Below, piece by piece: positions 25,467 through 35,826 of a stretch of 64,000 nt of DNA; the stretch's first letter is position 1, and each line of letters opens with the position of its first letter. Source of the stretch: Segetibacter sp. 3557_3 (lineage in GTDB: Bacteria; Bacteroidota; Bacteroidia; Chitinophagales; Chitinophagaceae); contig NZ_SMSK01000014.1 of assembly GCF_004354985.1 (NCBI RefSeq), positions 120,373-184,372 of the forward strand. Reading direction: 5' to 3'. The notes under the pieces are model-generated. The model made no database searches. It worked only from the letters and a program-made list of their open reading frames with translations, and was not told the origin of the DNA. A program made the position numbers and the translations under genes.

Positions 25467-26990
25467 TTAATACCCCGGGTTTTGCGTTAACACCCCTTTA
25501 CTCAGGTCTATCTGTGTTTGTGGAATAGGTAGCAGCCGATCACGGCTATCTACATAATTTGTTTTACCAGCGGCAGGTAGGGTTGTACCCGCGATACCCC
25601 AACGTACAAGATCAAAAAACCGCTCATGCTCCATAGCAAGTTCAACCCTTCTCTCCTGGCGAATCGCATTACGCAGTTGCGCCTGGTCCCTTGTAGAAAC
25701 AGGTGGTAAAATGGTATTGTTTCCTGCTCTCGCCCTTGCACGAACAAGTTCCAATTTTTCGAGTGCTTCAGTAGTATTGCCCATTTCATTTGCAGCTTCG
25801 GCGTACATGAGTACAACATCCGCATAGCGCAGGATCCGCACATTCATCCACCAGCCAAATCGACTACCGACGGAGGATCTAAATGCCGGATTGGTATGTA
25901 CCTTATGGTTGTACCTTGGATTGGGCACCGAAGTAGGCACAGCCTCCCCGTGAATGGTTGTGCCGCCAGCATACAATATCGTTCTTGCCCGGCGGGGATC
26001 GCCGGCTTCGTAAGCCGCCTCAAGGTATGTGCTTGGGCTGTTCCAACCCCAGCCAAGGTCCCATGCTCCCGCTCCCCTCACTCCCTGGATACTGGTGTAT
26101 TGAATTCCCTGCGACGTTGGATTATTTGCATCAGCAGTGGCCTGTATCTCAAAAATCGATTCACTGCTGTTTTCACCGTCTTCGCTGAAAATTTTAGCGT
26201 ATGGGGTCGAAAGGTCGTATTGCCCTGAGGTAATCACCGCATTAGCCGTGCTCATAGCAAGGGCCCATTTTTGTTGGGTCAGGTACACTTTGGCAAGTAT
26301 ACCGTTAGCCATTCCTTTAGTGGCCCGGCCAACAAACTTCGCATCCCATTTAAGGGGCAAATACATAGCAGCGAAGTTCAGATCGTTTTCAACGAAACTG
26401 TAAATCTGGGCAGGTGTGCTTTGCGGGATATTGTTTTGGGCTGCAGGATCTACGTAAAAAGTATCAATCAGCGGAACCCTTCCGAATAACCGAACGAGCA
26501 TGAAATAAGAATAACCACGCATAAACCTGGCTTCTGCCTGGGTTTGCAATTTAACGGCTTCGGTTGCGGTAATAGCAGCATTAGTTCCGATTTGGTACAG
26601 GGTATTATTGCACTTGTTAATTAACCCGAAATAACCGGTCCACAATGCATTGGCACGACCACTGCTTGGCAATACGGGGAAGTTATCCATACTGATCAGG
26701 TCGGCGCCACCATCAGCAGGTGTGCTGCCCTTATCTGCATCATCGCTCCTGATGCTGGTGGCTGCAACAAACCCGTCAACGTGAACAGAATAACTTCTAA
26801 GGTCGTTATATGCCCCAAAAATAAATTGGTCATACGGACCGGAGCCGCCGGGGTAAGGATAGTTTGATTCGTCGTAACCCCCCTGGCGGTTTGTATCAAG
26901 GAGTTTACTGCAACCCGTAAGTATTATGATGATCGATAGCGGTATAAAAAGAACCAATAAGTATTTTGAAAGGAGTTTTGATTGTTTCAT
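25467..26990 (-). CDS. SusD/RagB family surface glycan-binding lipoprotein
   Basis: A 507-residue lipoprotein; the lipobox is IILTGCSKLLDT. The SusD architecture of N-terminal tetratricopeptide-like helices and C-terminal SusD domain is visible, with ARFMRGYSYFMLVRLFGRVPL, ILRYADVVLMYAEAANEMG, and the ending IRQERRVELAMEHERFFDLVRWG followed by LLPIPQTQIDLSKGVLTQNPGY. It should cap the TonB-dependent channel encoded immediately upstream (24-base gap) and capture oligosaccharides at the surface. Confidence 0.96.
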   Translation of the reverse strand: MKQSKLLSKYLLVLFIPLSIIIILTGCSKLLDTNRQGGYDESNYPYPGGSGPYDQFIFGAYNDLRSYSVHVDGFVAATSIRSDDADKGSTPADGGADLISMDNFPVLPSSGRANALWTGYFGLINKCNNTLYQIGTNAAITATEAVKLQTQAEARFMRGYSYFMLVRLFGRVPLIDTFYVDPAAQNNIPQSTPAQIYSFVENDLNFAAMYLPLKWDAKFVGRATKGMANGILAKVYLTQQKWALAMSTANAVITSGQYDLSTPYAKIFSEDGENSSESIFEIQATADANNPTSQGIQYTSIQGVRGAGAWDLGWGWNSPSTYLEAAYEAGDPRRARTILYAGGTTIHGEAVPTSVPNPRYNHKVHTNPAFRSSVGSRFGWWMNVRILRYADVVLMYAEAANEMGNTTEALEKLELVRARARAGNNTILPPVSTRDQAQLRNAIRQERRVELAMEHERFFDLVRWGIAGTTLPAAGKTNYVDSRDRLLPIPQTQIDLSKGVLTQNPGY

Positions 26991-27013
26991 TACTGAAGAT
27001 GTTTGAGTACTTG

Positions 27014-30000
27014 CTAGAAATTTACATTCACACCAAAGGAATAAGTTGCGGGCACAGGGTAAACGCCGTTATCGGCTCCCCCACCTAATATGCTGCCAAT
27101 CTGCGCTTCAGGGGTATAGCCCGTTACCTGGCTCCAACTTACAATGTTTTGCCCGCTGAGGTATATACGGGCTTTTTGAATGCCGAGGAACGATAGTGCA
27201 TTACGCCCGAAGGTATAGCCGATTTGCACCGTACGTATGCGGAAGTAGTCGCCGGGCTCCAGGTAGTAACTACTGAACAGGTAATTGTTTCCGCGGGAAT
27301 TATCGAGTATGGGTTCGATGTTGGTGCTGCCTGGTGTTGTCCATGCATTTAACCTGTTGCTTTCGTAATTAAGCACCGTGAAGTTGGCTATGCGACGTTG
27401 AGTATAAATCTTATTTCCGGCAACTCCCTGGCCTTCAAACATCGCATCAAATCCCTTGTATCCGAAAGACAAACTTAGCCCAAAACTATATGGTGGGAAG
27501 GGTGTTCCAAGATAGGTACGATCAGCGGAAGTAATTAACCCATCGCCGTTGATGTCGGCAAAAGCAATATCGCCGGGTAGAGAATTTGTAAATGCAGCAG
27601 ACTTGGTAATGTCGGCTGTTGTCTGGTAAATTCCGGTTTGCCTGTACCCGTAGAAGTAGCCGATAGACTTACCGGTTTCAGTAAGGTTTGCACCATTGTT
27701 CCCGATCAGCTGAAAATTTGTTTTGTCACCGATAGAATTCACGACATTTTCATTATAACTGAAATTGGGTGAAAAACTGTAAGTGAAATCTTTACCTATT
27801 TTGTCGGACCAACCCAGACTTAACTCAATTCCTTTATTGGTTATCTTACCCAGGTTGGTGAAATAACTACGGCTTTCATTAGGCAATGTAAGTGCAGTAA
27901 GAATATCGGTCGTTGTGCGATCATAAAGGTTTAATTCAGCGTTTAACCGGTTGTTGAACATCTTCATATCAAGACCCACATCAAATCCCCTTACAACCTC
28001 CCAATGAAGGTTCGGGTCAGGGATATAGGAGGCCTGTATGGCGGTGTACACATTGTTACCAAATACCGCTGTTGATGCATTAGAGATACCGGGGCGGTAA
28101 AGGTTATCGGCAAAGCCATTCGCATTTCCGGTTTCACCCCATGCTCCCCGCAACTTTAGAAAGTTGATGGTTTTAACATTGTTGAAAAAACTGTCATCGG
28201 TAACAACCCAACCAACACCAAGGCTGCTGAAAGTACCCCAACGATTTTCAGGAGCAAACTTGGAACTACCATCACGGCGAAGCGTAGCATTTAATAAGTA
28301 CTTACCCTTGTACGCATAGCTCACACGACCAAATGCACCCACAATGGAACTTTCACTTCCGCCTCCCCCAAATGCACCCGGGTTATTGATGTTGATTGTG
28401 CTTAGGTACCAGAAGTCGGGATTATTTGGCACATTTACCGTTGTATCGCGACGGTTGCCATTGATGCTTGAACCATGGCTGTAGATAGAGGTAAAGCCCG
28501 CAAGTACTGTAAGCGCATGATCGCTGCCAAGCTTTTTATCGAAGGTTAAGGTATGATCCTGTTGAAACCTTTTTGATTCACTTTGTGATTGACTAACCCC
28601 AGTTCTTACTGTATTGTCGTAGGTAGTTGTAGTAGGATTGGTGCCTTCGCCCAGGTTAACAAATGCAAAAGGCAATGGTGAATAGTCCCTTGAATTATTA
28701 AAGCCAAGGTCAGTATACACCGTAGAGCGCCAGGTAAAACTTTTAAGAAACTTTACTTCTGCAAACAGGCTTCCAACAATTCGAAAGCCTTTGCTGATGG
28801 AGGTACGGGTATTACGATTTAGTGCCGCTACAGGATTGCCAACCTGTGCGCGCTGGAAGGATGGCATACTGTAATAAGTGCCCGTATCCGTTTTGATCGG
28901 AACAATAGGCGCCGCCCATAATGCATTGTTTAAACCAGCCGCTTCGGGATTTGATATCCAGTGAAAGCCGGTTATTGAACCACCAACTTTAATCTTATCA
29001 TTGAACCTGATTTCTTCATTTAACCTTACGAGGTAACGCTTATAATTATCATATTTCAAAACGCCGTCCTGGTTGGTATAACCAATGTTTAACAGGGTGG
29101 TACTTTTTTCGCTGCTGTTCGAAAAACCAAGGCTGTTGATATTGATCAAAGCATCGCGGAAAATTTCATCCTGCCAATTTGTATTGGCTGTGTAATTGGT
29201 AAAGTCGAAAGGTGCCGCCCCAAGGTTTGATAACTGCGCCGCGTAAAGCTTTTTAAAACCTTCGGCATCGGTAACAGCAATTCTATTAATAACTCTTTGT
29301 ACACCAAGCGAACTGGTAAAGTTAACCCGGGTTTGTCCGCGTGCAGCCTTCTTCGACGTAATTGCGATTACGCCGTTGGCACCCCTGAGTCCGTAGATGG
29401 CGATAGAAGATGGATCACGAAGTACATCGATTGTTTCGATGTCTGCAGGATTTAGGAAGTCAATGTTATCATGCAGTACACCATCAACCACGTACACCGG
29501 GCTTGCGCTATTGGTACTGTTGATACCACGTATGCGTACGACCGGGCTTGATCCGGCGTTTCCCGAGTTGGTAATAGTGAGCCCGGCAACCTTGCCCTGT
29601 AATGAAGCAATTGGGTTCGTGTTTGGCATACGAGCAACGTCTTCCCCTTTCACCGACGTAACGGAACCGGTGAGGTCGCGTTTTCTTTGGGTGCCATAAC
29701 CAACAACAACTACCTGTTCCAATTGACCACTACTGGTGCTCATTGTTACGTTTATTGTTGACCTGTTGTTTACCAGCACCTCCTGCGAACCATAGCCAAC
29801 ATAAGAAAACACCAGCGTGGCGCTTTCATCTGCCGTTACCGTAAAGTTGCCGTTTACATCTGTGCTCGCGCCGACTGTTGTACCTTTTACTTCCACTGAA
29901 ACGCCGGCAAGCGACTCCCCGGTGCCGGAAGTAACCTTACCCTTAATAATGATGTCGGCATACCTTGCCATTGCCGGCAAGGCACCATAACCCACCATTA

Positions 30001-30079
30001 ACAAAAACATACATACTCTTAGCATTCGAACCTTTGAAAAAAAGCCCATCCCTTTGAACAAAGAAAGATTCACACCCAT
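27014..30079 (-). CDS. SusC/RagA family TonB-dependent outer membrane transporter
   Basis: A 1021-residue transporter with signal peptide, N-terminal carboxypeptidase-regulatory-like domain (ITGKVTSGTG-type segment, residues 45-125), the SusC hallmark VVVGYGTQRKRDLTGSV, the plug domain (VRIRGINSTNSASPVYVVDGV) and a 22-strand barrel ending in YSFGVNVNF. No STN domain is present, so it is not itself coupled to an anti-sigma cascade. It is the first gene of the SusC-SusD-LamG-glycosidase operon running down to about 15.7 kb. Imports large oligosaccharides with the SusD partner. Confidence 0.96.
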   Translation of the reverse strand: MGVNLSLFKGMGFFSKVRMLRVCMFLLMVGYGALPAMARYADIIIKGKVTSGTGESLAGVSVEVKGTTVGASTDVNGNFTVTADESATLVFSYVGYGSQEVLVNNRSTINVTMSTSSGQLEQVVVVGYGTQRKRDLTGSVTSVKGEDVARMPNTNPIASLQGKVAGLTITNSGNAGSSPVVRIRGINSTNSASPVYVVDGVLHDNIDFLNPADIETIDVLRDPSSIAIYGLRGANGVIAITSKKAARGQTRVNFTSSLGVQRVINRIAVTDAEGFKKLYAAQLSNLGAAPFDFTNYTANTNWQDEIFRDALININSLGFSNSSEKSTTLLNIGYTNQDGVLKYDNYKRYLVRLNEEIRFNDKIKVGGSITGFHWISNPEAAGLNNALWAAPIVPIKTDTGTYYSMPSFQRAQVGNPVAALNRNTRTSISKGFRIVGSLFAEVKFLKSFTWRSTVYTDLGFNNSRDYSPLPFAFVNLGEGTNPTTTTYDNTVRTGVSQSQSESKRFQQDHTLTFDKKLGSDHALTVLAGFTSIYSHGSSINGNRRDTTVNVPNNPDFWYLSTININNPGAFGGGGSESSIVGAFGRVSYAYKGKYLLNATLRRDGSSKFAPENRWGTFSSLGVGWVVTDDSFFNNVKTINFLKLRGAWGETGNANGFADNLYRPGISNASTAVFGNNVYTAIQASYIPDPNLHWEVVRGFDVGLDMKMFNNRLNAELNLYDRTTTDILTALTLPNESRSYFTNLGKITNKGIELSLGWSDKIGKDFTYSFSPNFSYNENVVNSIGDKTNFQLIGNNGANLTETGKSIGYFYGYRQTGIYQTTADITKSAAFTNSLPGDIAFADINGDGLITSADRTYLGTPFPPYSFGLSLSFGYKGFDAMFEGQGVAGNKIYTQRRIANFTVLNYESNRLNAWTTPGSTNIEPILDNSRGNNYLFSSYYLEPGDYFRIRTVQIGYTFGRNALSFLGIQKARIYLSGQNIVSWSQVTGYTPEAQIGSILGGGADNGVYPVPATYSFGVNVNF

Positions 30080-30208
30080 CGTTTTATTTTAGTTTAATTG
30101 ATGAACAAAGTAAAACATCCTGCATTACTTCGTTTAAAACATCCTTGCCGCTGGCTAAGCACATTGTACACACGCAAATCAGAAGCGGTGAATAGCGCTG
30201 CCAAAAGC

Positions 30209-30225
30209 ACAAGAGTGCGACGCAA
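30209..30225 (-). repeat. Partial copy of short interspersed repeat R1
   Basis: ACAAGAGTGCGACGCAA is the reverse complement of the right half of R1. It lies in the 212-base gap between the two SusC modules, upstream of the second SusC gene. Confidence 0.55.
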
Positions 30226-30291
30226 GTAAAGCAAGATAGTAGTTCAACCGCCCGGTCCAAAAAAATCCTTAGTTGTAGCGATTAAGCATGT

Positions 30292-31182
30292 TTATCTTCC
30301 CTGCCGTTCCAGGATGCTTAATGCACTTATCTCCTGTGCAGACAAGGCTTTGTTGTAAATGCGCAGCTCATCGAGCTTACCGGTATATGGAAGCATCCAC
30401 GACTCGGGTGCATTAAAAGGTGCTCCCAGCTGGTTTTGAAATGCGCCGATAATAAACCTTGTTGCACTTTTAAAATTTAGTGCGCCCAACGGGTTTGTTG
30501 CATCGGCTTTCCGGTCTTCAGCACCTGTCGCCAGTGGACGCTTCTGACCACTGACGAACCAACCGGCCTTGGAGGTTGTTTCGTCATACGTCCATGCAAC
30601 GTGGCGCCAGGCATTGTACATATCATCGGCCCTCAGGTCTCCGCCTGGTTCAATCCAATGTTCAATATTTGCAGCCGTATTTTTTTCAAAATGCAACTTC
30701 ATCAACATCTTGTTATCGGTACTGTTGTTTCCCTCAATCATCATGAAGAAGTTACCCCAAAAGGATCCGTCTTGTTTGGCAAGCATAAAAACACCTTGTG
30801 CGCCGCCATCGTGTTTTGCTGTATTGATCCATAAGCTTACCGTAAAACTGGTTAGTGTTGCTACAGGGCCGGGATTTTCGTAGGCGATAAATCCATTTGA
30901 AGAGCCCTGGTAAGCCTGCCCTTTAATACCCGGAACGAAGCTCGTGTTTCCGGAAGTTTTTCCACCGCTGACCCCGTTTTTAGCATCGGCTATTGTACCA
31001 TCAAACGTAAAATGTGCAACCAGGTTAGCAGGGGATATTTCACTTGAGTTTACAAAGCCACCGGCAATCGGCGGGGGATCGCCTTTTGTAAAATCATCAT
31101 CCAATTCGGGCTTCGAGCAGCCGGCTAAATACATCAGCAAGACGCCGACAAATACCTGCGAAAATTTTATATAGGATTTCAT
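30292..31182 (-). CDS. LamG-domain lipoprotein, SusE/F-position binding protein
   Basis: Lipoprotein (lipobox MYLAGCSKPE) with a concanavalin A-like LamG fold: NLVAHFTFDGTIADAKNG, LTSFTVSLWINTAKHDGG, WRHVAWTYDETTSKAGWF, and the end strand LDELRIYNKALSAQEISAL. Paralogue of the protein at 24565. It follows the SusD gene by 19 bases and closes the upstream SusC-SusD-LamG module. A probable glycan-binding protein at the cell surface. Confidence 0.9.
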   Translation of the reverse strand: MKSYIKFSQVFVGVLLMYLAGCSKPELDDDFTKGDPPPIAGGFVNSSEISPANLVAHFTFDGTIADAKNGVSGGKTSGNTSFVPGIKGQAYQGSSNGFIAYENPGPVATLTSFTVSLWINTAKHDGGAQGVFMLAKQDGSFWGNFFMMIEGNNSTDNKMLMKLHFEKNTAANIEHWIEPGGDLRADDMYNAWRHVAWTYDETTSKAGWFVSGQKRPLATGAEDRKADATNPLGALNFKSATRFIIGAFQNQLGAPFNAPESWMLPYTGKLDELRIYNKALSAQEISALSILERQGR

Positions 31183-31201
31183 AAAGCTGTTGTTTTATAA
31201 A

Positions 31202-32743
31202 TTAGTAACCGTTGTTTTGGGTAAGCCGACCACCACTGAGATCGCGTTGTGCATTAGGAATAGGAAAGACCTCGTTACGGCCATCGACAAATGGTTTGCC
31301 ATGCGCCCTTAACACAGTACCGGCCCTGCCCTGGCGAACCAGGTCGAAAAAGCGATCGTGCTCCATAGCGAGTTCTGCCCGACGTTCGCGCCAGATATTT
31401 GCCTGCGTGCCGGTAGACGCCGGCAGGTTTGCACGCGACCGAACCATATTTAATTTGGCCGTTGCTTCAGCAGCATTGCCAAGCATCGCCTGTGCTTCGG
31501 CATACATCAGCAATACTTCTGCATAACGCATCAGCCTGATGTTTTTTGGCTTTGTATCCTTGTTGCTGGTAAGTTGGCCAGACTCTAACAGCGGGCTATG
31601 GTAAGCCTTGTAATTGTATCTTGGATTTTCTACGGAGTCCTGGGATGGGAGCCGGAAACCGTCCCATAGATAGGTGCCATTATCGCGACCGGCCACGGTT
31701 GGATTGATAAAAATAATTGTTGCGTTTCTCCTGGTATCCCCGGGTTCATAAAAGCCGGCGAGGTCGGCAGAAGGGCTGTTAAAGCCAAAACCAAGGTCGT
31801 TCCAGCCACCACGACCGCGTGGGCCCTGGCCATTGCTGTACAAGGGACTTACCGCGTTTTCAGCAACGTTCAATCCTGTTTGCACTTCAAATATCGACTC
31901 TGAATTGTTTGCGCCGCCAACACCACTAACCGCTTTTTCGCGGAAAACAAGGTTGTAGTTGGGAACCAAAGTATACTGGTTGGAGTTGATCACCCCCTGG
32001 GTAAGTTCCAACGTTTTTTGCCAGTTCTTCTGATACATATACACCTTGGCCAGGTAGCTTTGGGCAGCGCCCTTAGTAGCCCTGCCCAACTGAGTACCGG
32101 CGGTACCTTTTACCGATAAATTATCTACAGCAAACTGAAGATCTTCTAATATCACTGCATAGATATCTGCAACAGATGCGCGGGTCTGAAACTCGTCGCT
32201 ATTTACTTCAGCAGGTTCGGGTACACGAACAACTTTTGGTACACCCCCAAATGCACGAACGAGGTTGAAGTAATAGAATCCACGAAGGAAGCGTGCCTCG
32301 CCAAGCAAACGATTTTTTGCAGTTGTTTCAATTGTACTGCTGTTCAGGATGTCGATAGCTTTATTTGCGCGGGCAATACCCAGGTAATGGCCGTTCCAGA
32401 TGTTATTATAGATGCCATTTGCAGGGTTTGGCCTGAAGTTGTCAACATCACCGGCACCACCGGCATCATAGTCGGATGGTGTGCTGCCTTTATCTGAATC
32501 GTCCGAAGCTACATCGCCCAGTATTGCCCATTGAAAGCCAACGGTGCTATTATCAAAGCCACCAAGGTAAAGGGTATTGTAAACCCCTCCTACCAATTGG
32601 TTAGCGGCTTCGGGATCTCGCAATGCCTGCACTTCAGTTAACTGCCCTTGCGGATCGATCTCTAAAAACTTTTTGCTGCAGCCCGCAACCATCAACAGCG
32701 GAACAGCGAGCACCAGCAATTTATAATGAGTATAACGTATCAT
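31202..32743 (-). CDS. SusD/RagB family surface glycan-binding lipoprotein
   Basis: A 513-residue lipoprotein with lipobox MVAGCSKKFLEI. SusD landmarks: ARFLRGFYYFNLVRAFGGVPKV, IRLMRYAEVLLMYAEAQAMLG, WRERRAELAMEHDRFFDLVRQG and the terminal FPIPNAQRDLSGGRLTQNNGY split across the last residues. It pairs with the SusC protein encoded 23 bases upstream. A paralogue of the 25467 protein, but with enough divergence to allow a different chain length or branching preference. Confidence 0.96.
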   Translation of the reverse strand: MIRYTHYKLLVLAVPLLMVAGCSKKFLEIDPQGQLTEVQALRDPEAANQLVGGVYNTLYLGGFDNSTVGFQWAILGDVASDDSDKGSTPSDYDAGGAGDVDNFRPNPANGIYNNIWNGHYLGIARANKAIDILNSSTIETTAKNRLLGEARFLRGFYYFNLVRAFGGVPKVVRVPEPAEVNSDEFQTRASVADIYAVILEDLQFAVDNLSVKGTAGTQLGRATKGAAQSYLAKVYMYQKNWQKTLELTQGVINSNQYTLVPNYNLVFREKAVSGVGGANNSESIFEVQTGLNVAENAVSPLYSNGQGPRGRGGWNDLGFGFNSPSADLAGFYEPGDTRRNATIIFINPTVAGRDNGTYLWDGFRLPSQDSVENPRYNYKAYHSPLLESGQLTSNKDTKPKNIRLMRYAEVLLMYAEAQAMLGNAAEATAKLNMVRSRANLPASTGTQANIWRERRAELAMEHDRFFDLVRQGRAGTVLRAHGKPFVDGRNEVFPIPNAQRDLSGGRLTQNNGY

Positions 32744-32766
32744 GTTCGTGTGTTTATGGGTGAGGT

Positions 32767-35700
32767 TTAAAGGCCAACGTTAACGCCGAAAGCGAACGTA
32801 CGTGTGGTAGGATAAATGGTTTGTTCAATACCGGCATTCAGGTTATTGCCGCTAACGATCTCCGGAGTAAATCCACTATAGCCGGTGATGGTTAAAAGGT
32901 TTTGAGCGGTTACATATACCCTTAAACGTTGAAAGCGGTTTGCCAGCAGGTTACCTGGCAAAGTATAACCCAGCGTTAGGTTGTTGATGCGCCAGAAGCT
33001 TCCACTTTCAAGAAAATAAGTAGATGCGGGTAGTTGGTTCAGGTTCGCTCTTGGAATGTTGGTGCCCGGGTTATTTGGGGTCCACCGGTTTTTAGCCACT
33101 TCTGTTTCTACGTTGTCGCGGGCATCTGAACGTGCAGCCTTTTTTGCATTGTAAATCTTACCGCCTGAAGTGCCATAAGAGCCAAAACTAAAATCGAAAG
33201 CGGCATAGTTAACGGAACCATTTAAACCGAACGTAAATTTTGGTTGGTAAGAACCGCTATATGCACGATCGAGGTCGTTGATTATGCCATCGGGTTTACC
33301 ATTTGGTCCACTAAGGTCTTTATACCTAAGGTCACCAGGTTGGGCATTGGGTTGCGCCGAACCTGTAATCTCAGCAGCATTTTGAAATATACCGTCGGCC
33401 TGCAGTATGAAGAAGCTGCCAATGGTTTGCCCGTTATCTGATTTGGTGGTAAACCCCTGGCTTCCTACCGAACCGCTGGTGAGTGCCTGGCCGCCATTTA
33501 AACCTATAATTCTGTTTTGGTTGAAAGCAATATTACCATTCAGGTTGTAGTCGAAGTTTTTGCTTACCCGGTCGGTCCAGTTAAGGCTAAATTCAACCCC
33601 TTTATTGGTGAAGTTGGCAGCATTGGTGGTGTATTGATTATCGATATCGCCCAATACCTGGCCGTTAAAAAAGATGTTGATCAGCGCGTCTCTTGTGGTC
33701 TTATGGTAGTAGTCAATTGTGCCCGAGAGTTTGTTTTTTAAAATAGCAAATTCCAGCCCGAGGTCATACTCTTCGGTGGTTTCCCACTTCAGGTTTTTAT
33801 CTACCGCCTGGTTAAAAGATATACCGAGGTATTCGGATCCATTATAATAATACGGAACGTTGAGTGTCGCCAGTGGGTTGTACAAATTGCTGCTGATCTG
33901 GTCGTTGCCTACCCGCCCCCAGCTTGCACGTAGCTTTAGGTTGTCGAAAAGGTTTTGGCCCGCCATAAAGTCTTCTCTCGAAATGTTCCATCCCAAACCA
34001 ATTGATGGGAAGTAGCCCCATCGATTTTGCGAAGGAAAGCGCGAGGTGGCATCGGCCCGGTAAGTTGCCGTAAGCAGGTAACGGTTATTAAAACTGTAAT
34101 TCAGCCTGCTCAGGTAAGAGTTTCTTGCCCACCTGTCACCGCTGTTTGCGTTTGTTGCCGATGCAGGCACACCCGCATCCAGGTACCACTGGTCTTCATT
34201 TTCAGGTACGTCCAAACGGGTTCCGCGGGTTGTATTAAACCGGTATTCTTCGGCAGTGGCTCCAACCAGCAGGCTAAAATTGTGCGCGCCGATCACCTTA
34301 GTGATGGTTGCAGTATTATCCCAAACCCACTTGTTGCTGTTATCTGCCTGCAGCGCAAGCTGGCTCCGGTTAACCAACTGGTTTCCACCGGAGGTTAAGA
34401 AGATATTGTTAGCACCGGTATTGGTATACCTATAACGGTAAGTGCTATTGCGGTAAAAATTTAAATCTACGCCGTAGCTGGTACGTAGTGTTAACCAGGG
34501 TATGGGTTTATACTCCCCGGAAAACGTACCCTGCAACCTATTGCCCATGCTGGAATTATTTAATTTTTCCAGGTTAAGCAATGGGTTTGAAATGTTGTTT
34601 GAGAGCGAGGTGTTACCGTAGAGCTCGCCTACCTTGGCAGGCACGTATGGCGCGGCGCGGTAAGCGATATCAAAAACACCGAGGTCAACATCACGCAAGT
34701 TTGTCCGGCTATACGATACCAGGGTTGAAAGCCGTAACATACGGCTCAACTTATATTCGTTGTTCGAGCGCAAGGTGAAACGTTCAAAGTCATTTGTTTT
34801 AATGACACCGCCATCACCCACATAGCCCGCACTCAAAAAATAATTGATGCTTTCACTTCCGCCAGAGATGGAAACGTTGTGATTCTGCTGAAGGCTCTTC
34901 TTGAGGATCACATCATACCAATCGGTATTGCCACCCGCCGCCAGTTGTGCGCCCCTTATGAGGCTGTCGCCACTCCCATAATAAATGCTCGCTTCATTAA
35001 CATAATTGGCATATTGATTTGAGCCAGCCATATTCACCAGCCTGGCCACTTCTTTTACACCAACAAGCCCATCGTAAGCTACTACCATCTTGCCCGTGCG
35101 TCCTTTTTTAGTGGTAATCAGCAGCACACCGTTTGCTGCACGCATGCCATAGATTGCGGTTGCTGACGCGTCTTTTAGAATATCCATGCTGGTGATGTCT
35201 GCGGAGTTGATGTTCCTGATATCATCCGTGATTACACCATCCACTACATATAATGGTGCCGCTCCGCCCAACATGGTGCCTACTCCCCTGATGCGTACCG
35301 TTGGTGAACTATTGGGGTCTCCTGAGGTAAGAATTTGTACGCCTGCAACCTTTCCTTGTATGGCCTGTGCTGCAGTAAGCACGGGCTGCTTTGCAATTTC
35401 GGCCCCGCTTACGCTTGCAACAGAACCGGTAACATCCCGCTTGCGTTGGGTACCATAACCAACAACAACAACCTGCTCCAGCTGACCTGAGCTGGCATTG
35501 AGTGTTACGTTAATAACCTGTTTTCCGGCAACCGGAACTTCCTGCGTAGTATAACCGATTGACGAAAAAACCAATACCGACGTCTCGCTTGCCGAAATGC
35601 CATAGTTGCCTGTTGCATCGGTGCTTGTTCCGCGGGCTGTTCCCTTTACCTGTACACTAACACCACCAAGCGCATTGCCGCTATCGCTGGTTACTTTACC

Positions 35701-35826
35701 GGTGACCAGGAAACTGGTGTTCTGGCCAAACAAGACGGAAGAACATAAAGTGAGGGTAAAAAAGAAAAATAAAAAGTTCAGACGCCAGGTACCGGCATCC
35801 TTGTTAGGAGTTGAATTCGATTTCAT
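32767..35826 (-). CDS. SusC/RagA family TonB-dependent outer membrane transporter
   Basis: A 1019-residue SusC homologue: signal segment, carboxypeptidase-regulatory-like domain (VTGKVTSDSGNALGGVSVQV), VVVGYGTQRKRDVTGSV, plug domain (VRIRGVGTMLGGAAPLYVVD) and a barrel ending FAFGVNVGL. No STN domain. It starts the first of the two SusC-SusD-LamG modules; its promoter must lie in the 337-base interval shared with the divergent paaA operon. Confidence 0.96.
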   Translation of the reverse strand: MKSNSTPNKDAGTWRLNFLFFFFTLTLCSSVLFGQNTSFLVTGKVTSDSGNALGGVSVQVKGTARGTSTDATGNYGISASETSVLVFSSIGYTTQEVPVAGKQVINVTLNASSGQLEQVVVVGYGTQRKRDVTGSVASVSGAEIAKQPVLTAAQAIQGKVAGVQILTSGDPNSSPTVRIRGVGTMLGGAAPLYVVDGVITDDIRNINSADITSMDILKDASATAIYGMRAANGVLLITTKKGRTGKMVVAYDGLVGVKEVARLVNMAGSNQYANYVNEASIYYGSGDSLIRGAQLAAGGNTDWYDVILKKSLQQNHNVSISGGSESINYFLSAGYVGDGGVIKTNDFERFTLRSNNEYKLSRMLRLSTLVSYSRTNLRDVDLGVFDIAYRAAPYVPAKVGELYGNTSLSNNISNPLLNLEKLNNSSMGNRLQGTFSGEYKPIPWLTLRTSYGVDLNFYRNSTYRYRYTNTGANNIFLTSGGNQLVNRSQLALQADNSNKWVWDNTATITKVIGAHNFSLLVGATAEEYRFNTTRGTRLDVPENEDQWYLDAGVPASATNANSGDRWARNSYLSRLNYSFNNRYLLTATYRADATSRFPSQNRWGYFPSIGLGWNISREDFMAGQNLFDNLKLRASWGRVGNDQISSNLYNPLATLNVPYYYNGSEYLGISFNQAVDKNLKWETTEEYDLGLEFAILKNKLSGTIDYYHKTTRDALINIFFNGQVLGDIDNQYTTNAANFTNKGVEFSLNWTDRVSKNFDYNLNGNIAFNQNRIIGLNGGQALTSGSVGSQGFTTKSDNGQTIGSFFILQADGIFQNAAEITGSAQPNAQPGDLRYKDLSGPNGKPDGIINDLDRAYSGSYQPKFTFGLNGSVNYAAFDFSFGSYGTSGGKIYNAKKAARSDARDNVETEVAKNRWTPNNPGTNIPRANLNQLPASTYFLESGSFWRINNLTLGYTLPGNLLANRFQRLRVYVTAQNLLTITGYSGFTPEIVSGNNLNAGIEQTIYPTTRTFAFGVNVGL

